Source: Lysobacteraceae bacterium PS02065
GTDB lineage: Bacteria > Pseudomonadota > Gammaproteobacteria > Xanthomonadales > Rhodanobacteraceae
DNA length: 64,000 nt
Reading direction: 5' to 3'
Assembly (NCBI GenBank): GCA_029959555.1
Contig: JASCPI010000013.1
Span: forward strand, 1-64,000
The notes beneath the pieces are model-generated. The model searched no databases. It was not told where the DNA came from and saw nothing but the letters and a program-made list of their open reading frames with translations. This document shows positions 26,339-35,816 of the stretch, piece after piece. Made by a program: the position numbers and the translations under genes. Positions within the stretch are counted from its first letter, which is position 1, and every line of letters starts with the position of its first letter.

Positions 26339-28372
26339 ATGCCCGCGCGCCTGCCTGCCCGCCTCGTCCTCGCGTTCGGCGTCCTCGCCGCGGCGCCGTC
26401 CTCGCATGCCGCCGCCACGTTCGAACCGCTCGACGTGTTCGGCCTGCAGTGGGCGACAGGCCCCGCGCTGTCGCCCGACGGACGCCACGTGGCCTACGAG
26501 CGCAACGCGTTCGACATCATGAAGGACCGCAAGCGCACGTCGCTGTGGATCGTCGATGCGGACGGCCGCCACCATCGGCCGCTCGCGAGCGTCGGCAGTT
26601 CGCCGGCGTGGTCGCCCGATGGCACGCGCCTGGCCTATGTCGCCACGGTCGACGGCTCGACGCAGGTCCACGTGCGCTGGATGGATTCCGGCCAGAGCGC
26701 GCGCATCAGCGAACTCACGCAGGCTCCGCAAGGCCTGAGCTGGTCGCCCGACGGGCACTGGCTCGCCTTCACGATGCGCGTGCCGGCCACCGACACGCCG
26801 CTCGCGCGCATGCCGACACCGCCGAAAGGCGCCGAGTGGGCGCCTGCACCGAAGGTCGTCGACCGCGTGATCTACCGCATCGACGGCGCGGGCTACGTCG
26901 ATCCGGGCTACACGCAGCTGTTCGTCGTGCCCTCCGACGGCGGCGCCGCACGCCAGCTCACCTCGGGCACGTTCAACCTCTCCGGGCCGCCCGCGTGGAC
27001 GCGCGACGGCAAGGGCCTGATCGTGTCGGGCAACCTCGCCGAGGACTGGGAATACGATCTTTCCGAAAGCGATCTCTACCGCGTCGCCGTCGACGACGGC
27101 ACGATGACGCGCCTGACCGAGCGCAAGGGCCCCGACCGCTCGCCGCGCGTCTCGCCCGACGGCCGCCGCCTCGCCTGGATCGGCTACGACGACAACGGTG
27201 ATCCGTACCAGAACGCTCGCGTCTACGTCGCCGACGTGTCCGGCCGCGCCCCGCGCGTGCTCGCCGAGAGCCTCGATTCGACGATCGACGACGTGCAGTG
27301 GGACGGCGACCGCGGCCTGTGGCTGCAGTACGACGAACGTGGCGTCAGCAAGCTCGGCTGGATCGCCGCGACGGGCGGTGCCGTACAGAAGGTCGTCGAC
27401 GACGTCGGCGGCACCTCGATGGGACGCCCGTACACGAGCGGCGAGTTCTCGGCCGCGAACGGCCGCGTCGCCTACACGCGCGGCACCGCGTACCGGCCGG
27501 CCGACGTCGCCGTCGCCGGCAAGGGCGGCGCCTCCAAGGTGGTGACCGACCTCAGCGCCGGCGCGCTCGCACACAAGACGCTCGGCAAGGTCGAGGAGAT
27601 CAACGTACCGTCCTCGGCCGACGGCCGCAACGTGCAGGCCTGGATCATCACGCCGCCCGGTTTCGACGCCTCGAAGAAATACCCGCTGCTGCTCGAGATC
27701 CACGGCGGCCCGTTCACGGCCTACGGCCCGCATTTCGCGCCCGAACTGCAGCTCTACGCGGCCGCGGGCTACGTCGTCGTCTACGCCAACCCGCGCGGCA
27801 GCACGAGCTACGGCAGCGCATTCGCGAACCTGATCCGCAACGCCTACCCGGGCCAGGACTACGACGACCTCATGAGCGTCGTCGACGCGACGATCGCGCG
27901 AGGCGCGATCGACACCGACAACCTGTTCGTGACCGGCGGCAGCGGCGGCGGCGTGCTCACGGCATGGATCGTCTCGCACACGCAGCGCTTCCGCGCGGCC
28001 GTGTCGGCCAAGCCCGTCATCAACTGGTACAGCTTCGTGCTGACCTCGGACTTCTACCCGATGTTCTCGCGCTACTGGTTCCCGGGCCTGCCCTGGGACC
28101 ACGCCGAGCACTACCTCGAGCGCTCGCCGATCCACCACGCCGGCAAGATCCGCACGCCGACCATGCTCATCGTCGGCGAGGACGACCACCGCACGCCCGC
28201 GTCCGAAGCCGAGCAGCTCTACCAGGCGCTCAAGCTGCAGCGCGTCGATACCGCGCTCGTGCGCATTCCCGGGGCCTCGCATTCGATCAACGCGCGTCCG
28301 AGCAACCTGCTCGCGCAGGTGCTCAACACGACCGCGTGGTTCGAGAAGCACCGCAAGAAGGTCGCACCGTGA
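26339..28372 (+). CDS. Exported S9 family (prolyl oligopeptidase-type) peptidase
   Basis: The 677-residue precursor has a signal peptide (about 1-24). A beta-propeller lid follows with TolB/PD40-like repeats (SPDGRHVAYERN, WSPDGTRLAYVAT, SPDGRRLAWIGYDD). An alpha/beta-hydrolase domain follows from about residue 410. The catalytic triad is Ser535 (GGSGGG), Asp616 (GEDDHRTP) and His648 (GASHSIN). It is a dipeptidyl- or acylaminoacyl-peptidase type enzyme degrading short peptides in the periplasm. It overlaps the next gene by four bases (GTGA), indicating translational coupling with yceH. Confidence 0.92.
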   Translation: MPARLPARLVLAFGVLAAAPSSHAAATFEPLDVFGLQWATGPALSPDGRHVAYERNAFDIMKDRKRTSLWIVDADGRHHRPLASVGSSPAWSPDGTRLAYVATVDGSTQVHVRWMDSGQSARISELTQAPQGLSWSPDGHWLAFTMRVPATDTPLARMPTPPKGAEWAPAPKVVDRVIYRIDGAGYVDPGYTQLFVVPSDGGAARQLTSGTFNLSGPPAWTRDGKGLIVSGNLAEDWEYDLSESDLYRVAVDDGTMTRLTERKGPDRSPRVSPDGRRLAWIGYDDNGDPYQNARVYVADVSGRAPRVLAESLDSTIDDVQWDGDRGLWLQYDERGVSKLGWIAATGGAVQKVVDDVGGTSMGRPYTSGEFSAANGRVAYTRGTAYRPADVAVAGKGGASKVVTDLSAGALAHKTLGKVEEINVPSSADGRNVQAWIITPPGFDASKKYPLLLEIHGGPFTAYGPHFAPELQLYAAAGYVVVYANPRGSTSYGSAFANLIRNAYPGQDYDDLMSVVDATIARGAIDTDNLFVTGGSGGGVLTAWIVSHTQRFRAAVSAKPVINWYSFVLTSDFYPMFSRYWFPGLPWDHAEHYLERSPIHHAGKIRTPTMLIVGEDDHRTPASEAEQLYQALKLQRVDTALVRIPGASHSINARPSNLLAQVLNTTAWFEKHRKKVAP

Positions 28373-29067
28373 ACGACGCCGCCGACGACACCGCGACGAC
28401 GCCGGCGCCGCCGCCGGTCGTGCTCGACGCGATCCAGGCGCGCGTGCTCGGCAGCCTTGTCGAGAAGCACGCGACGACGCCCGACGTCTACCCGCTCACG
28501 CTCAACGCGGTCGTCGCGGCCTGCAACCAGAAGTCGAACCGCGAGCCGACCACGGACTTCGAGACCGGCGAGGTCGGCCATGCGCTGCGCGAACTCGAGG
28601 GCAAAGGCCTCGTCACGGGCAGCCTGACCGCACGCGCCTCGCGCTACGCGCAACGCTTCGACGCGGTCTACGGCACCACGCCGCGCCAGCGCGCGTTGCT
28701 CGCGGTGCTGCTGCTGCGCGGACCGCAGACCGCCAACGAGCTCTACACGCGCTGCGAGCGGCTCGCCGATTTCCCCGACGTCGCCGAAGTGCGCACGGTG
28801 CTCGAACGGCTCGCCTCGCGCGAACCTGCGCTCGCGGTCTGCATCGGGCGCGGCGCCGGGCAGCGCGAGGAGCGCTACATGCACCTGCTCTGCGGTCCCG
28901 TGTCGGCCGCCGAGCTCGCTGCACGCACGAGCGACGAGCCGGCCTCCGAACCGCGCAGCGGTCTCGGCGAGCGCGTCGCGCGCCTCGAAGCGGTCGTCGA
29001 GACCTTGCAGGCGGAGCTCGAGGCGTTGCGCGCACGCCTTCCCTCCGGCGGGGACGACGCCGCGTGA
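28369..29067 (+). CDS. yceH: YceH family (DUF480) protein
   Basis: The 232-residue protein has two winged-helix domains. The typical N terminus ARVLGSLVEKHATTPDVYPLTLNAVVAACNQKSNR is followed by LLLRGPQTANELYTRCERL, and the C-terminal end is a coiled-coil-like segment (GERVARLEAVVETLQAELEAL). The E. coli homologue is conserved but its role is unclear. The GTG start overlaps the S9 peptidase stop (GTGA), and its own stop overlaps the GTG of the next gene in the same way. The three genes are therefore one translationally coupled unit. Confidence 0.9.
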   Translation: MNDAADDTATTPAPPPVVLDAIQARVLGSLVEKHATTPDVYPLTLNAVVAACNQKSNREPTTDFETGEVGHALRELEGKGLVTGSLTARASRYAQRFDAVYGTTPRQRALLAVLLLRGPQTANELYTRCERLADFPDVAEVRTVLERLASREPALAVCIGRGAGQREERYMHLLCGPVSAAELAARTSDEPASEPRSGLGERVARLEAVVETLQAELEALRARLPSGGDDAA

Positions 29068-29849
29068 ACCTGCCCGTGGCGCCGCCCTCGTCGGCTCCGC
29101 GCGCGCAGCGCATGTTCCTCGTGCTCGGCGGATTCTTCATCGCCAACGCGATCATCGCCGAGTTCATCGGCGTGAAGATCTTCGCGCTCGAGGACACGCT
29201 CGGCGTGGACCCGTTCGCGTGGAACCTGTTCGGCCAGACCGGCTCGCTCAACTTCACCGCGGGCACGCTGCTGTGGCCGATCGTGTTCGTGATGACCGAC
29301 ATCATCAACGAGTTCTACGGCCGCCGCGGCGTGCGTTTCCTGTCATGGCTCGCGGTCGCGCTGATCGCCTACGCGTTCCTGTTCGCCTATGCGGCGATCG
29401 CGCTCGCGCCGGCCGGCTGGTGGGTCGGCGCCGCACGCGACCAGGGCGTGCCGGACCTGCAGGCCGCCTACGCCTACGTGTTCGGCCAGGGCCTGTGGAC
29501 GATCGCGGGGTCGATCACGGCGTTCCTGGTCGGCCAGCTCATCGACGTGCGCGTGTTCCATGCGATCCGCACGCGCACGGGCGAGCGCCACATCTGGCTG
29601 CGCGCGACCGTGTCGACGTTCGTGTCGCAGTTCATCGACAGCTTCGTGGTGCTCTACATCGCCTTCGTGATCGGCCCGCAGCGCTGGTCGACCAACCTGT
29701 GGCTCGCGGTAGGCAGCGTCAACTACGCCTACAAGGTCGCCGCGGCGATCGCGCTGATCCCGCTGATCTACCTGCTGCGCCGCGGCATCGACCGCTGGCT
29801 CGGTCGTGACCTCGCCGAGTCGCTCAAGCGCGAGGCCGCCACGGGCTGA
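29064..29849 (+). CDS. yhhQ: Queuosine precursor transporter (YhhQ/VUT family)
   Basis: The 261-residue membrane protein has six predicted helices and the family signatures GVKIF, IVFVMTDIINEFYGRRGVRFLSW and FVSQFIDSFVVLYIAF. YhhQ imports the queuosine precursors preQ0 and preQ1 across the inner membrane for tRNA modification. The start is a GTG overlapping the yceH stop. No queuosine synthesis gene is nearby. A GC hairpin (29861-29880) follows. Confidence 0.9.
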   Translation: MNLPVAPPSSAPRAQRMFLVLGGFFIANAIIAEFIGVKIFALEDTLGVDPFAWNLFGQTGSLNFTAGTLLWPIVFVMTDIINEFYGRRGVRFLSWLAVALIAYAFLFAYAAIALAPAGWWVGAARDQGVPDLQAAYAYVFGQGLWTIAGSITAFLVGQLIDVRVFHAIRTRTGERHIWLRATVSTFVSQFIDSFVVLYIAFVIGPQRWSTNLWLAVGSVNYAYKVAAAIALIPLIYLLRRGIDRWLGRDLAESLKREAATG

Positions 29850-29860
29850 CCGCCGGGTCC

Positions 29861-29880
29861 GCCGCGGTTCACCGCGGCGT
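29861..29880 (+). terminator. Hairpin after yhhQ
   Basis: CGCCGCGG-TTCA-CCGCGGCG, an 8-bp perfect stem 12 bp after the stop. There is no T-run, so its role as terminator is tentative. Confidence 0.4.
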
Positions 29881-29948
29881 GACGCACTGCGCAGTCCGGC
29901 GCCGAAACGGCGCCCAGACTCCGCGCACCGCACCGCCGGATCACGCCG

Positions 29949-32213
29949 ATGACCACGCATCGTGCCCGCCCGCCTTTCCCGGCCGTGTCGCGTCGCCTTG
30001 TCGCTCTCGTCGTGCTCGTCGCAGGACTTGCCGCGAGCGCATCCACCGATGCGATGACGCTGTTCCGCGCGGGCTTCGATCCGCTCGCGGCAGCGCCCGC
30101 GGTCACGGTGCTGCGTGACGACCGCGTCGCCACGATCGAGATGGACTACGCCGCCGAGAACGCCTGGGGCCAGTGGTGGACGATGGACGGCAGCGGACAG
30201 GATCCGGCCGGCTTCCTCGTCACCTGGTGGCCCGACACGCCCGCGGCGACGACCGAGGCCGCCGCGCCGCGATCGAAGGCCGAGGCCAGCGACGGCTGCC
30301 TCGCCGAACATGGCGGCACGGCGGGCACGCCATCGCCCACCGTACGCTGGATGGTCACCGGCAACCGCCGCGTGCAGCTGCAGCCGCTGGTCAACGACAT
30401 GCCGTACCAGGTGCGCGTCGAACGCATCGACGCGCTCGGCGCGATCACGAGCCTTCCGCGCGTCGTGCGTTTCGACGGCGGCGACGGCACACGCGTGCAG
30501 GCCCTGCGCGACACGCTGACCTCGTTCGACGACTTCAACCTGCCGATGGGCGCGCCCGACGAGACGCGCTGGAACAACGCGACGGTGACCTCGACCGACC
30601 CGCGCTTCAACCTGTTCTTCATCAACGACCAGTACCACGCTCATACGCTGCAGGGCACGCGCGTGGACAACACGGGCGACCGCTCGCAGACCTCGCAGCG
30701 CTACCGCAAGCCGCTGCGCATCGAGCAGGGCGTACGACGCCGCATCGTGTTCGACATGGACAGCCCGCTGAGCCCGCGCTCGGTGTGGTACCTCGATCTC
30801 AACCCGGTCGCGACCGACGTGACCGGCCACGCCGATTTCTTCGACAGCGCCGGCGCGATCGGCCTGCCGGCCGGCATGCTGCGCCTGCGCGCGCAGTTCC
30901 AGACCTTCAGCGTGAGCCTGATCGGCATGGACGGTGCGTCGCGCCCGATCGCGTCGGTCGACATGGAAGCGGTCGGACGCCAGGCCGTCTCGAACGTGCG
31001 GCGCGCGTTCGACGTGCGTGTAGGCACCGACGGCATCGCCGTGTCGATCGACGGGCGCGAGGTGATCGATGCGTCGTTCGCACCGGACGTGTTCGCGGCA
31101 GGCGACTACGAGGCCCTGTGGGTCGGCTTCGGCTACAACACGCCCAAGGACGCCAACCCCTATTATCTGCTGCACTGGGACAATTTCGGCTTCGACGGCC
31201 CGGTCGTCGAACCGCGCCGCGTGCACAACTACGTGACGCGCCTGGCCGGCACCGACTACCAGAAGGCGCATCGCGGCAGCGGCACGTTCCCGACCTTCGA
31301 CATCGCGATTCCCGACGACCTGCGCCCCGTCACCGCCGGCGCGACGGCACAGGCCTGGCTCGTCTTCACCTACCAGATGGGCGATTACTCGTCGTTCCAG
31401 CTCGCGAGCGGTGACCACGTCGCGATGAACGGCGCTGCCACGTTCACGCTGCCACCACGCGTCAACAACAGCATGCCGCTCGTGCCTGACCTGCTGGCCT
31501 GGCATGTGCCGAGCACGGTGCGCGTCAAGGTCGCCGATCTCGTCGCCGGCATGCCGTCGCCGTTCCTCATCGGCACCAACCGGTTCCGGTTCTTCGCCGA
31601 GAACACGGGCCTGCTCAACGTGCACCTCGAAGTGTTCTACCCACCCGGCAGCGCGCCCGCGTACACGCCGCCCGCGCAGATCCACGATCAGCCGATGCAC
31701 GCCGACCTGCCTCGACTCGGTCCGCCGGCGCGCTTCGAGCGCATCGGCGACACGACGGTCGGTGCACGGCACCTGATCGGTGCCGATCCGGCCGAACGTA
31801 TCGGCGTCTCCGGCAGCGTGCCGGTCACGGTCGTCACGGGCAACCGCAGTTACGCGGACTGGGCACCGCAGCTGCTCGTGGTGCCGGTCGCGAGCACCGA
31901 GGTCTGGAGCACCGGCGGGACCACGGGCATCACCCGCGTCGAAGTGTTCCTGCGTCCGCAGGGAAGCACCGGCGGACCGGGCCAGCGCGTGTTGCTCATC
32001 GAGACCGCGCGCGACGTGCCCGCGCCGCAGGGCCGCTACACGCGCACGTTCGATTCGCGACCGTTCGCGGACGGCGATTACGAGCTGTTCGTGCGGGCCG
32101 TGACGCCGTCAGGGCTGTACAGCCATCCGAGTTACGGCAACGAAGCCGAACTGTGGAATGCGGCCGAGTTGTCGGGCGCGTACTACCCGATACCGATCCG
32201 CATCGACAACTGA
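29949..32213 (+). CDS. Large secreted protein of unknown function
   Basis: The 754-residue protein has a signal peptide (about 1-34). No full family match is apparent to me. An N-terminal module (to about 165) ends in VRVERIDALGAITSLPRVVRFDG. A central region of about 180-430 resembles a concanavalin-like jelly roll (LPMGAPDETRWNNATV; YEALWVGFGYNTPKDANPYYLLHWDNFGFDGP). The C-terminal part looks like two beta-sandwich domains (SVPVTVVTGNRSYADWAPQLLVVPV; GRYTRTFDSRPFADGDYELFVRAVTPSG). No catalytic motif or C-terminal sorting signal is evident. It may bind a polymer at or outside the cell surface. It stands alone. Confidence 0.75.
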   Translation: MTTHRARPPFPAVSRRLVALVVLVAGLAASASTDAMTLFRAGFDPLAAAPAVTVLRDDRVATIEMDYAAENAWGQWWTMDGSGQDPAGFLVTWWPDTPAATTEAAAPRSKAEASDGCLAEHGGTAGTPSPTVRWMVTGNRRVQLQPLVNDMPYQVRVERIDALGAITSLPRVVRFDGGDGTRVQALRDTLTSFDDFNLPMGAPDETRWNNATVTSTDPRFNLFFINDQYHAHTLQGTRVDNTGDRSQTSQRYRKPLRIEQGVRRRIVFDMDSPLSPRSVWYLDLNPVATDVTGHADFFDSAGAIGLPAGMLRLRAQFQTFSVSLIGMDGASRPIASVDMEAVGRQAVSNVRRAFDVRVGTDGIAVSIDGREVIDASFAPDVFAAGDYEALWVGFGYNTPKDANPYYLLHWDNFGFDGPVVEPRRVHNYVTRLAGTDYQKAHRGSGTFPTFDIAIPDDLRPVTAGATAQAWLVFTYQMGDYSSFQLASGDHVAMNGAATFTLPPRVNNSMPLVPDLLAWHVPSTVRVKVADLVAGMPSPFLIGTNRFRFFAENTGLLNVHLEVFYPPGSAPAYTPPAQIHDQPMHADLPRLGPPARFERIGDTTVGARHLIGADPAERIGVSGSVPVTVVTGNRSYADWAPQLLVVPVASTEVWSTGGTTGITRVEVFLRPQGSTGGPGQRVLLIETARDVPAPQGRYTRTFDSRPFADGDYELFVRAVTPSGLYSHPSYGNEAELWNAAELSGAYYPIPIRIDN

Positions 32214-32231
32214 AGCCTTCACACGCGCCGC

Positions 32232-32891
32232 TCAGCGCGTGGCGGGACGCACGGCCTTGATCGACGTCGTGCGGCTGCGCGAGAACACGAACACCGACGC
32301 CGGCGGCACGTTGCGCCAGGCGATGCCACCACGGCGCACGGTCAGGCCGAGCTCGGCGGTCAGTTCACGCGAGATCGGGCTCACGGGCCCGTAGGTGAAC
32401 TGGATGAAACGGCCTTCCGGGCCGAGCACGCGGAAGGCGGCATCGAGGATCGCGCGTTGCAGGTCACGCGACATCGACAGCATGCCGAGCCCGCTGATGA
32501 CCGCGTCGACCTCGCCGGGGTGGGCGAAGCGTTCCTCTTCGACCATCGTGCCGAGTTCGCGCGCGTCGCCACGCACGACCCGGACGCCCGGGAAGCGACG
32601 TTGCAGCAGCGCATGGAACTCGGCATTGAGTTCGACGACGAGCAGGTCGTCCTGGGCGATGCCGTGGTCGAGCAGCGCCTTCGTGAACACGCCGGTGCCG
32701 CCACCGAGCTCGATCACGCGGCGCGTGCCGGGCGGCATCTGCGCGAGCATGCGGCGGGCCAGCCGGCGACTCGACGGCGACAGCGCGGCGATCTTGAGCG
32801 GGTTCTTGAGCCACTGGCGGAAAAACGTCCAGGTGACGTCGTCACTCGGCTTCGCGCAGGGGGAAGGGATACGCCGGCCTTGCAGGGTCAT
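32232..32891 (-). CDS. Class I SAM-dependent methyltransferase (phospholipid N-methyltransferase-like)
   Basis: The 219-residue protein has an N-terminal region FFRQWLKNPLKIAALSPSSRRLARRM that resembles PmtA-type phospholipid methyltransferases. The SAM-binding loop is VIELGGGTGVFTKALLDHG, followed by VVELNAEFHALLQRRFPG and VDAVISGLGMLSM. It would methylate phosphatidylethanolamine or a similar amphiphile, but specificity is not certain. The start at 32891 is preferred; an in-frame start at 32963 would add 24 residues. It converges on the gene at its left with an 18-bp gap. Confidence 0.8.
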   Translation of the reverse strand: MTLQGRRIPSPCAKPSDDVTWTFFRQWLKNPLKIAALSPSSRRLARRMLAQMPPGTRRVIELGGGTGVFTKALLDHGIAQDDLLVVELNAEFHALLQRRFPGVRVVRGDARELGTMVEEERFAHPGEVDAVISGLGMLSMSRDLQRAILDAAFRVLGPEGRFIQFTYGPVSPISRELTAELGLTVRRGGIAWRNVPPASVFVFSRSRTTSIKAVRPATR

Positions 32892-32996
32892 GCTGGATTC
32901 CGTCGGGCTCCCACTCGGGGCGGGGATCGCCGAACGGGCGCGCCGAGTGTAATCGGGCTGCAACGTGGACGACCAGTGGGGAGCGCACCAAGAAAG

Positions 32997-33030
32997 ACCC
33001 CGTGGTGATCAGGGGAAATCACCACGGGGT
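32997..33030 (-). terminator. Rho-independent terminator of the Tyr/Arg-rich protein gene
   Basis: A 13-bp perfect stem (ACCCCGTGGTGAT and its complement) with an 8-base loop. Read on the minus strand it is followed by CTTTCTT. It lies 57 bp after the stop at 33088. Confidence 0.88.
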
Positions 33031-33087
33031 CCGAGACCGCCGGCAACGGGGGAAGGGGGATGTCGCCGGCGGCTTGAAGCGGAAAGA

Positions 33088-33579
33088 TCAGTCGCGGTAG
33101 TAACTTGCGCGCGAATAGCCACGATCCCGATCACGCCCGTAGTCGCGGTCGTTGCGGTAGGTGTCGCGGCTGTAGCGCACCGGGCGACGGTCGTCGCGGT
33201 CGTAGTAGCGCACCTCGCGATGCACGACGCGGCGCGTCACGACCGGGCGGTAGTCGTCGCGGTAGATCGGACGGCTGTCGTAGTAGTACGACGGGTACGA
33301 GGTGTATCCGCTGTAACCGTAATACGGGTACGGCGCGGAATGGCGGTACGACGTTCGGTACGGCGCATAGCCGTAGTAGCCGTTGCCGTAGGGACCGCCC
33401 GGATACCAGCCGCGCCCGCCGCAATGGCGGCAGTCGGAGTAGCCGACGCTGTAACCCGGGCCGTACAGCCCGATGCTGACGTGACCGCGCGCGAACGCGG
33501 CCGGCGCGAGCGCCATCGCGAGCACGGCGAGTGCGGCGAGGAAGCCCAGGCGGGTGGCGCGGAAACGGGTGCGGATCAT
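33088..33579 (-). CDS. Secreted Tyr/Arg/Gly-rich protein of unknown function
   Basis: The 163-residue precursor has a signal peptide (about 1-30, ending AAFARG). The mature part is low-complexity: a Gly/Tyr-rich stretch (YGNGYYGYAPYRTS), a CRHCGGRGW motif, then an Arg/Asp/Tyr-rich basic tail (YDRDDRRPVRYSRDTYR). Such proteins are common in Xanthomonadales as predicted periplasmic or surface proteins; no function is established. The start has AGGAGG about eight bases upstream, and a strong terminator follows, both signs of a real, well-expressed gene. Confidence 0.75.
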   Translation of the reverse strand: MIRTRFRATRLGFLAALAVLAMALAPAAFARGHVSIGLYGPGYSVGYSDCRHCGGRGWYPGGPYGNGYYGYAPYRTSYRHSAPYPYYGYSGYTSYPSYYYDSRPIYRDDYRPVVTRRVVHREVRYYDRDDRRPVRYSRDTYRNDRDYGRDRDRGYSRASYYRD

Positions 33580-33647
33580 GGCGGAACCTCCTGCGATTGC
33601 GACCGCAATGTGATGCCGACCGACTGAATCCAAACTGAAATCGCCGT

Positions 33648-35816
33648 TCAGGAACCGCGCTCGGAAAGCTCCCAGGCCTGGTGGATCCGCGCGTTGCGCG
33701 AGAAGTCGAACGGGATCGTCGCGGCGCCGATGTCGCGCACCACGAAGCGCTCGTTGACGGCCTCGTCGAGGCGGAAACGGCGGAAGTTGTTCGAGAACAC
33801 GATCGTGCCACCGAAGGCGAGGCGCTCGGCGCAGAGTTCGAGCAGGCGCACGTGCTCGCGCTGCACGTCGAAGTCGTCGGCGCGCTTGGAGTTCGAGAAC
33901 GTCGGCGGGTCGACGAAGATCAGGTCGTACTCGCCGCGATCGTGCGCGAGCCACTGCAGGCAGTCGGCCTGCACGAGAGCATGCGCGCCACCCGAGAACC
34001 CGTTGAGCTCGAGGTTGCGCGCGGCCCATTCGAGGTAGGTGGCCGAGAGATCGACGCTCGTCGTCGTGCGCGCGCCGCCGGCCGCCGCATGCACGGTCGC
34101 GGTGCCCGTGTAGCAGAACAGGTTGAGGAAACGCGTGCCGCGCGCGGCAGCTCGCAGGCGTCCGCGCATCGGCCGGTGGTCGAGGAACAGCCCCGTGTCG
34201 AGGTAGTCGTGCAGGTTGACGCGCAGGCGCAGGCCGTCTTCCTCGACGATCAGGAACTCGCCGCGCGCGTCCATGCGGCCGTACTTGCTGCCGCCCTTGC
34301 CCTTGTAGCGGGTCTTCACGGCGACCTGCTGGCGCGGCACATCCAGCGCTGCGCAGGCCGCGCGCACGAGCTCGCCGAGCCGCGCGCTCGCGACGTGCTC
34401 GGGGATCTCCTTGGGCGGCGCGTATTCCTGGATGTGCAGCGCCGTGACCGGCAACGCGCCGGGCATGCCCTCGGGCACACCGCGGAAGACGTCGACCGCC
34501 GCCGCGTACTCGGGAATGTCGGCATCGTAGGCACGCCAGCACGACACACCCTCACGATCCAGACGCTTGCGCAGGTGGCGCGCGTTCTTGCGGATGCGAT
34601 TCGCGACCGCCTCGGCGCCGGGCGTGAGCGGCTTGTCGACGACCGGCTGCGGGGCCGCGGCCCCACCGACGTCGAACAGGTAGAGGCGGCACTCGAGCGC
34701 GCCGTTGTAGAGCGCGTAGTGCTTGTGCGCGCGCAGGCCGACCGAGCGCGCGAGCGCCTCGTCGGAGGTGATCAGCGCGATGCTCCAGCCGTCGAACTGC
34801 TCGCGTGCCCGCGTGCCGATCGCGCGGTAGGTCGGCGCGAGCTGATCCTGCTGGCCGATGCGCTCGCCGTAAGGCGGGTTGCAGATGATGAGGCCTGTGC
34901 CGTCGACACCCTCGGGGCGCGCCAGCTGTTCGACCGGCCGACGGTCGAGGCGGATGAAGCCCGACAGGCGCGCGTTCTGCACGTTGCGGCGCGCCTCGGC
35001 GAGCACATTCGGATCGGCGTCGAAGCCGTGGAACACGGGCGGCAGCGCACGCAGCCCTTCGTCGGCGCGGCGATGCGCCTCGTCGAGCAGGGCCGTCCAC
35101 GCCGCGGCATCGTGGCCGCGCCAGCCGAGGAAACCGAAGTAGTCGCGTCGCAGGCCCGGCGCGACATCGGCCGCCATGAGCGCACCCTCGATGAGCAGCG
35201 TGCCCGAACCGCACATCGGATCGAGGAGCGCGGCACCTTCGGCGAAACGCCGCGGCCAGCCCGCGCGCAGCAGCATCGCGCTGGCGAGGTTCTCCTTGAG
35301 CGGTGCCTCGCCCTGCCCCACGCGCCAGCCGCGACGGTGCAGTGGCGTGCCCGAGAGGTCGAGCGACAGCGTCGCGCGGTCCTTGCGCACGAGCACGTGC
35401 AGGCGGATCGACGGACGCTCGAGCTCGACCGAAGGCCGCGTGCCTGCGCGGTCGCGGAACTGGTCGACGACCGCATCCTTGGCGCGCTGGGCCATGTAGC
35501 GCGTGTGGCGCAGCGCGCTCGCGACGCTGACCGCGTCGACCGCGAGCGAACCTTCCGCGTCCAGATGCACCGACCAGTCGACCGCGGCGACGCCGTCGTA
35601 GAGCGCGTGCTCGTCGGCAGCGTCGAAGTGCGCGATCGGCATGAGCACGCGGCTGGCCAGCCGCGACCACAGGCAGGCGCGGTAGGCGACGGCAAGGTCG
35701 CCCGAGAAATGCACGCCGGCGAGTGCCTCGCGCACGTCGGACGCGCCGAGTGCGGCGAGCTCGTCGCGCAGCAGGTATTCGAGCCCCTTCGGGCAGGTCG
35801 CGAAGAAGGCCTGCAT
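33648..35816 (-). CDS. rlmKL: Bifunctional 23S rRNA methyltransferase RlmKL
   Basis: The 722-residue protein has an N-terminal THUMP domain (about 45-155). The RlmL methyltransferase domain carries LLDPMCGSGTLLIEGALMAAD and ICNPPYGERIG (m2G2445). A C-terminal RlmK domain carries FLNLFCYTGTATVHAAAGG and LIFVDPPTFSNSKRADDF (m7G2069). Both catalytic motifs (NPPY and DPPTF) are intact. It acts on 23S rRNA during large-subunit assembly. The start at 35816 (MQAFFATCPKGLEYLL) shares one base with the preceding hydrolase stop, so the two genes are translationally coupled. Confidence 0.95.
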   Translation of the reverse strand: MQAFFATCPKGLEYLLRDELAALGASDVREALAGVHFSGDLAVAYRACLWSRLASRVLMPIAHFDAADEHALYDGVAAVDWSVHLDAEGSLAVDAVSVASALRHTRYMAQRAKDAVVDQFRDRAGTRPSVELERPSIRLHVLVRKDRATLSLDLSGTPLHRRGWRVGQGEAPLKENLASAMLLRAGWPRRFAEGAALLDPMCGSGTLLIEGALMAADVAPGLRRDYFGFLGWRGHDAAAWTALLDEAHRRADEGLRALPPVFHGFDADPNVLAEARRNVQNARLSGFIRLDRRPVEQLARPEGVDGTGLIICNPPYGERIGQQDQLAPTYRAIGTRAREQFDGWSIALITSDEALARSVGLRAHKHYALYNGALECRLYLFDVGGAAAPQPVVDKPLTPGAEAVANRIRKNARHLRKRLDREGVSCWRAYDADIPEYAAAVDVFRGVPEGMPGALPVTALHIQEYAPPKEIPEHVASARLGELVRAACAALDVPRQQVAVKTRYKGKGGSKYGRMDARGEFLIVEEDGLRLRVNLHDYLDTGLFLDHRPMRGRLRAAARGTRFLNLFCYTGTATVHAAAGGARTTTSVDLSATYLEWAARNLELNGFSGGAHALVQADCLQWLAHDRGEYDLIFVDPPTFSNSKRADDFDVQREHVRLLELCAERLAFGGTIVFSNNFRRFRLDEAVNERFVVRDIGAATIPFDFSRNARIHQAWELSERGS

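Noticed and set aside
29343..31772. 809-codon minus-strand frame opposite the secreted 754-residue protein
   Set aside because: It has shadow composition and no motif; the plus-strand gene has a signal peptide and protein-like composition.
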